A DNA stretch of 64,000 nt from Telopea speciosissima (lineage: Eukaryota > Streptophyta > Magnoliopsida > Proteales > Proteaceae): positions 65,585,557 to 65,649,556 of the forward strand of contig NC_057921.1 in assembly GCF_018873765.1 (NCBI RefSeq), in the 5' to 3' direction. A program made the translations under genes and the position numbers. The notes beneath the pieces were generated by a model that saw only the letters and a list, made by a program, of their open reading frames with translations, did no database searches and was not told where the DNA came from. Below are positions 59,201 through 64,000 of the stretch, piece after piece (the first letter of the stretch is position 1; the number at the start of each line of letters is the position of its first letter).

Positions 59201-62200
59201 TAATGTGTGCTCCTCCTCTGTGCCATGTCACTTTCCTGAGTTCACCCTTCACCTCTACTCCATGAACGGAAGGAGAAAAGGATACGGCAAGTTGCCCTCA
59301 CCTTTGGTCATTCCAGCAGCTGCTATGGCCACCGGCGGGCGGAAACAAAGGGGAAGAAGCCGCCAACAGGTGTTCCCCCTATCTCTTTCTTACCAAAAAG
59401 TTTCCTCACCTGTGGTTGCTCACAGCCGCTGTGAGCGCCCCCGCTGCTGCCACCATCACCACCTGTTTTCTCTCCTCTACTTTTACCAAAGGTGAGCTTG
59501 CTGCCCCCACCACTGCCGTTGGTTTTCTCAGCACCACTACCAATCTCTCTGCCACCGCCACCATCCCTTCCACCACCTGTTTACTCCAACCTCCACCACC
59601 ATCCCAGCCACGACACTTCTCATTCACCACTGTCTCCATTACCTTCTCCTCCATTTGTGCCACCATCGGCTCCATCACTGCCTTCACCTGCCCCAGTTCC
59701 TGAGTGCATTGGACACAACTCTCACCCAACCTTAACATACCTCTTCTTCATACTTCTTCCCTCCCTTACACCATTCAATCGGATCCCATCCTGTCACAAC
59801 CCCAAACCGGAGGGTGGGTAAGAGATCTCACCCTCATGGTGTCGGTCAAGAGGTTGCACCAACACTTTACTTGAAGGTGCTGACAAGCCAAATTTTAACT
59901 TTTCAAAAATTAAATGACTAAAATTGCAGCGGAATAATTATCTAAGTATGGAGTGGGGAAATTTTGACATAATATCCCCACAAAATGCATTGTTTCAAAA
60001 GATTCTGTGACACACTGGTGGCACCTAAAGTTCATGAACAGTTTCGTTGCATACATCCATTAGTTCACATAACCAGCAAAAACGATTTAACATTTCCCGA
60101 AGTATTACGAATGTAGACAACACTTTAGATACATATCCATGTGAGCTACTAATTTTACATATAAATAAATCCAAAAGGGGCAAAAAGCAAGTCAGCATAG
60201 CAAGTATGTCCATCAAGTCTCGGGGTTTCGTCCACTGTCTCCAAAAATGCACACTGAACATGTGTGGTCAAAATGAGGAGGCTCTGGATAAAAAGGGATA
60301 AGAGTGGGGGGGGGGGGTGAGCTTCAATGGCCCCATAAGTAGAACAATGGAATACAATTCGAAAACCATAGATGCATGAGGATGGCACATACATACATTT
60401 CATAATACAACTCAAGCATATTTCCATGCATGTTATTTCATCTCAAGAAATAAGGAATCAATAGATCAATAATATAACTTGAAGCAAGCACAATTCAGAT
60501 GAGTTGAGAAATTCTTTTCACAATCCTGTAGTCTTATAGTCCAAATTTATGTCTCATCCTTCCCATAGTTTTGGTGGTAATTATCTTGATATTCTTTTCA
60601 TAACTTTGGTGGTTCATACCGTTTTGTCCTTTCCATAACTTTGGTGGCTTTCATAACATTCTTGTCATAACTTTGGAGGTAATATCATAACATTCTTTTC
60701 ATAATTTTGGTGGTTCATACCCTTTCATCCTTTCCACAACTTTGGTGGCTTTCATAACATTCTTTTCATAACTTTGGTGGTTCATACCCTGATACCCCTT
60801 CATCCTTTCCACAACTTTGGTGGCCATATCATACCGTTCGTTCTTTCTAGTAAACCAGTCACAATTTCATTTCCATTATTTTATTCCATGTCCATACATG
60901 TCTTCTTATTATAACATTTAAATGATAAATCATCATATCAATAAATTCGGGAAATGGAAATGTAATGCATCATGCTTCAAGATCAGTAAACAAATAATGA
61001 TTTATAAAAAAATGCAGTAAACCAAAATTCTACTCACATCACATTACTTCATTATTTTATTTATGACTCCACATTCACATTATTTCAAATGATGGATGAT
61101 ATAACGATTTGCAACGGTATCAACAAATAAACTAATAATTGTAAAGCATGAGTAAACCACTGTCCCAGTCACAAAGCTCTAGATCTGTATGATCTGGGAG
61201 AATTCCTTCTGTCTCGATTCTTGAATACTTGCCCGTGGCACCTACATAGGCACACCCCTCTTAGTTTTAGAATTTATTATTTTATTCTCTTTTTATCAAA
61301 GGTTCCTCCACTATTTTTTTATTTAATGAGATCCAGAATGCACTACTGATGATATAAAACAGAGGTGGGCAGCAGATTTAATGAGAATATATTTTTGAAG
61401 AGTAAACAAGGATATCAACATAACACCCAAATGATGTAGGATGGCAACACAAGAACCACTATGAACATTAAACATGGAAAATCCAATGCATCTCGGTCAG
61501 GAAGTGAATAATGAAAGAAAAAGAATCCTGCCACAAGTAACTTACAAACCCCACATGCTGCCATCCACTAAATCATTCATGTAAGAGGAATAATAAATCA
61601 TGATTCAAAACCACGCTACTACCCATTTCAGATAGCAACAAACATTCATAATGACACCAAGCTAAAATACTGTTGCTGTCCACTTGAAACTGCAGTAGTA
61701 TATTTGCAATACCAAAGCAAACTTACCCTCAAACAAACTGCTAAATTATCGGACAAAAAGGAAACTTACATGCTGGATAGATGATGCGAGTGAAAGTCTT
61801 TACAAAAATCTGCATCAGTTCGGAAGTATATAGATTGGAGGTTGCAGGAGCTGTTTCACAATACCAGTTCCCCTCTTCAAAACATGAGAGAATCTCCTCT
61901 CTTTTTTGGCTTTCTCTCCCACTCTTTCTCACAAAACACCAAGCACCCAAATGAGGAGGAAACACAATACATATTGAGTTGAAGTGCCCTAGTTTTGTGT
62001 CTAAGCATTCAACATTTTGTTGTGAGACATAAATTTCATGTGTAGCAAAAACATTCTTGAATAGGAGTGCGTAATCATTGTCCCATAAAAACTGGTTCAT
62101 ATTGAGTTAGGAAGGCATCAATAGGGTATTAGTTGTTTTCTCTGTTCATGTCACTCATATTTCTTAACTGTCAACTGAGATGTTGCAATTGCATAAACCG

Positions 62201-63310
62201 TTATGTATACTCTCTCTCTCTCGCGCTGTGTGTGTGTGTGTGCTACTGCTGCTGCTGTATACAGTCAGTTCATATCATTTTTATGAACATGTATTAATAC
62301 ATTTAGGGGCTATTTATTTATTTATTGTGGGCTGGTGCTGAACCTTCAAATCCTGGCCCTTGCTTCAGGTAAAGGAGATGCCCAATGTATTGATCCTTCC
62401 CCACAGTGCAGATTATAGTGAAGAAGTATGGATGGAGATAAGGGAGAAAGCTATTTCTATGTTGCAAACATTTTTCATTGATGGGGTTATTTCAAGTAAC
62501 GCTATCTCTGATGAGGATGATGCAGTAAGTGAAACAGGCTATGAAGAGGAACAATCTGAGAAACTAGACACAGAGAGTGCCTCACGGGATATTATCGGTG
62601 AGCAGTTGACTGATGACATTCAATTAAGTCCAGAAAATTATCAGAAGAGTATTTTTCAATCAACAGAGTCACACAGCCTGCCTCAAGCTTCAGGTGCATC
62701 ACAAACTCGAGCTGAGGGAAGGCATAGCAGGTCAGGGAAGAAGAGTAAAAAGAGACATACCCGCCGTAAATCTCAGCAGAAGTCTGATGACTTGGAAAGA
62801 GATAGCAACTGTACCTCACAGCGAGACAATGATACTGCTTTGAGTAGCACAGATCAAGTATTAAGTTCCAGTTCTCGTTTTGCTTCCCCAGAAGATTCTA
62901 GAAGTAGGAAAAATCCCATTGAATTGATAACAGAGTCAACTTCTGAGCGGCACACAAAATCAAACTTGGGGATTAGTAGGGCATCAGGTGAACTGCTAAA
63001 AGATGGGTATGTTATTGCTATACATGCAAGAGATCGTCCTGCTTTACATGTGTCCAGGCAAAGAGTACCTGGTGGTGGCTGGCTCTTGGACACAATGTGT
63101 AATGTGACTAAAAGGGATCCTGCAGCACAATTTTTAGTTGTTTTCAGGAGCAAGGTGTGTATTGAAACCTTTTTTTTTTTTTGTGTGTATGCTGAGTTTA
63201 ATAGAGGTGTTATTTGTCTTGCTAATCAACCAAACATACTTGTTTGAATGCCTTTTCTTCAGGACACAATTGGATTGCGATCTTTTGCTGCTGGGGGAAA
63301 ATTATTGCAG
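56249..63310 (+). CDS. AN: ANGUSTIFOLIA (plant CtBP homologue), 3' end beyond window
   Basis: Plant member of the CtBP/D-2-hydroxyacid dehydrogenase-like family; in Arabidopsis it controls polar cell expansion, leaf width and trichome branching. Five in-frame exons are seen: 56249-56872, 57827-57995, 58073-58203, 62369-63154 and 63263-63310 (586 residues so far). The dehydrogenase-like domain includes VVSLNCLEDCNLEQESLAG, LGLRLVHVDASRAEEIADTV, HLLSRHAFSASGWLGSVQPL, the degenerate nucleotide-binding loop GIVGRSASARS, RMDTLNDLLAASDLISLHCA and GCALDGAEGPQWMEAW. LNCLE (residues 38-42) fits an LxCxE motif. The catalytic His/Glu/Arg layout of true dehydrogenases is not kept, as known for AN. Residues about 430-448 are a basic putative nuclear signal, GKKSKKRHTRRKS. 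The last visible exon is DTIGLRSFAAGGKLLQ; roughly 50 C-terminal residues lie outside. Exon 1 is markedly GC-rich. Confidence 0.95.
56873..57826 (+). other. Intron 1 of AN
   Basis: GTACTG to GTTTCAG; no element recognised. Confidence 0.8.
58518..58673. mobile_element. Tourist-like MITE, 156 bp, TTA target duplication
   Basis: GGCTATGTTTGGAAGCCAAG AAAAGAA at the left mirrors TTCTTTTCTTGCCTTCCAAA CATAGCC at the right. TTA flanks both ends (58515-58517, 58674-58676), as expected for PIF/Harbinger-derived elements. Lies in AN intron 3. Confidence 0.75.
59180..59780. other. C-rich/purine-poor low-complexity block of unknown origin
   Basis: The plus strand is dominated by CCACCACC/CTCCACC words, giving open frames on both strands without recognisable motifs. 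It could be a captured gene fragment or a piece of retroelement. Confidence 0.4.
59792..60560. mobile_element. Possible LTR-type retroelement fragment
   Basis: Begins TGTCACAACCCCAAACCGGA GGGTGGGTA, the style of some plant LTR 5' ends, followed by TCTCACCCTCATGGTGTCGG. No second LTR, primer-binding site or coding region was identified, and the right end is not defined. Confidence 0.3.
60565..60830. repeat. Degenerate minisatellite (CATAACTTTGGTGG units)
   Basis: At least eight copies of a unit built on TTTTCATAACTTTGGTGGTT or CTTTCCACAACTTTGGTGGC, spaced about 25-45 bases. Higher-order alternation of 'TTCATACC' and 'CTTTCATAACATTC' arms is visible. Confidence 0.8.
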
Positions 63311-64000
63311 GTACTTACTATTATTTTCAATAATTCTGTTTCAATGGTTGAGAAATTTTTATGTGGGGAATGAAATATTAGTAAGCTCTAGAATCTCTTG
63401 CATTATTTTGATATCCAATACTTGCCCTTAGTCTAGCAAACGGTGGTTACCACCAGTGAGCACCCCCCCCCTCCCAAAAAAAAAGGATGAATAATCTCTG
63501 GACTTAAATTTTGTCAATAACTTAGATGATATTTCTGTGTGTCAAAATATACTCAACTCCACAACATTATCCCAACTTAATGGGGTCAGTTACATGGATC
63601 CTCTTTCGCTAATCAATTCTTCAAGGTCACACTTGTTACCAGTCCTAACCTATGCATGTCTTTCGTCACCACTTCTCCTAGAGTCATTTTAGGTCTGCCC
63701 CCAGCTCTTTAGCACCTCTGATATGAATCATTTCACTCCTGATGATTCAGATCCAAGGCACAAGGAGATTATTAAACAACCCAGCAAAGCCTTATCCCAG
63801 GATGACATTGAAACCTATTTCTCCCTCCAACTCTGTTTAATTTCATTTTTATATAGATATGTGCATAAAATTGCGACGATGTCTCTAATTGGATAAGATT
63901 TCTCCTATTAAAAGAAAATTGCATGCTATCTCTGGTAAGTTCTGAACCCTAGCATGAGTGTAGGGAGTGGGAGCTTAACAATGTTAGTCTCCAGATTCAG
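63311..64000 (+). other. AN intron 5 (continues beyond window)
   Basis: Starts GTACTT. It contains a C/A-rich run near 63463-63483 and a LINE relic on the minus strand. The next AN exon was not seen before the window ends. Confidence 0.7.
63573..63700 (-). pseudogene. LINE ORF2 C-terminal relic (antisense in AN intron)
   Basis: The minus strand reads PKMTLGEVVTKDMHRLGLVT SVTLKN-stop, then LAKEDPCN-stop-PH-stop-VGI. This is the well-known plant retroelement tail of the type 'RPK.T..EVV..D...L' followed by 'W..RI..ADP...G', here broken by stops. Confidence 0.65.

Larger units (their letters stand above)
58204..62368 (+). other. Long intron 3 of AN with insertions
   Basis: 4.2 kb from GTATGAG to CTTCAG. 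It contains a Tourist-like MITE, a C-rich low-complexity block (about 59180-59780), a possible LTR-type sequence starting TGTCACAACCCC, a degenerate minisatellite and CT/TG microsatellites near 62210-62242. The introns on either side are short, so the size is due to insertions. Confidence 0.75.

Noticed and set aside
59406-59738. 110-codon minus-strand frame (Val/Glu-rich) and matching plus-strand frames
   Set aside because: Low-complexity C-rich DNA produces open frames on both strands; no domain, start context or splice support.
60565-60830. CRISPR-like spaced repeats
   Set aside because: Units are degenerate, spacers are themselves repeated, and the setting is a plant intron; this is a minisatellite.

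Overview
This window is nuclear DNA of a flowering plant. Every recognisable gene belongs to a plant family: plastid isoprenoid synthesis, an NDH-assembly PAM68 relative, ANGUSTIFOLIA, an isoprenylated heavy-metal-domain protein and ACC synthase. Genes are split by GT-AG introns, several of 2-4 kb, and the DNA between them is AT-rich and full of short non-autonomous transposable elements. Au-type SINEs and many foldback elements are present, but I saw no intact autonomous transposon. The exact lineage cannot be fixed by eye. Large introns with Au-SINEs suit an early-diverging eudicot or magnoliid, which is inference only.

Layout. 2502-3903 (+) holds the last two exons of an unrecognised gene. 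5708-9108 (+) is plastid 2-C-methyl-D-erythritol 2,4-cyclodiphosphate synthase in three exons. 14287-23829 (+) is a 13-exon DUF21/CBS (CNNM-type) membrane protein. 28819-29833 (+) is the intact last exon of a type-1-like ACC synthase whose first exons I could not find. 31042-31587 (+) is a single-exon PAM68-like plastid protein. 38525-39488 (-) is a three-exon HIPP. 49583-52820 (+) is a two-exon member of the At1g01500 family. 56249 to beyond the right edge (+) is ANGUSTIFOLIA, with five exons visible and the rest outside the window. I joined exons by hand, and every junction keeps the reading frame.

The genes are unrelated neighbours, not a pathway cluster. Two encode plastid proteins (MDS and PAM68-like), two encode membrane or membrane-anchored proteins (CNNM-type and HIPP), one is a developmental regulator (AN), and one is an ethylene-synthesis gene or its remnant.

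The most informative non-genic content is the transposon record. One foldback family begins GGATCTTT/GGAAAATTATC; one copy (55139-55315) has a perfect 10-bp target duplication. A second foldback element (11426-11655) has a perfect 9-bp duplication, which points to Mutator-like MITEs. Tourist-like MITEs have TTA (58518-58673) and TAA (49072-49128) duplications. There are three Au-SINE copies, one split by a roughly 390-bp insertion, a dispersed 'ATCGG' repeat that sits in the promoters of two genes, LINE relics, and several local tandem duplications. I found no defence system, CRISPR array, operon or obviously novel biochemical system.
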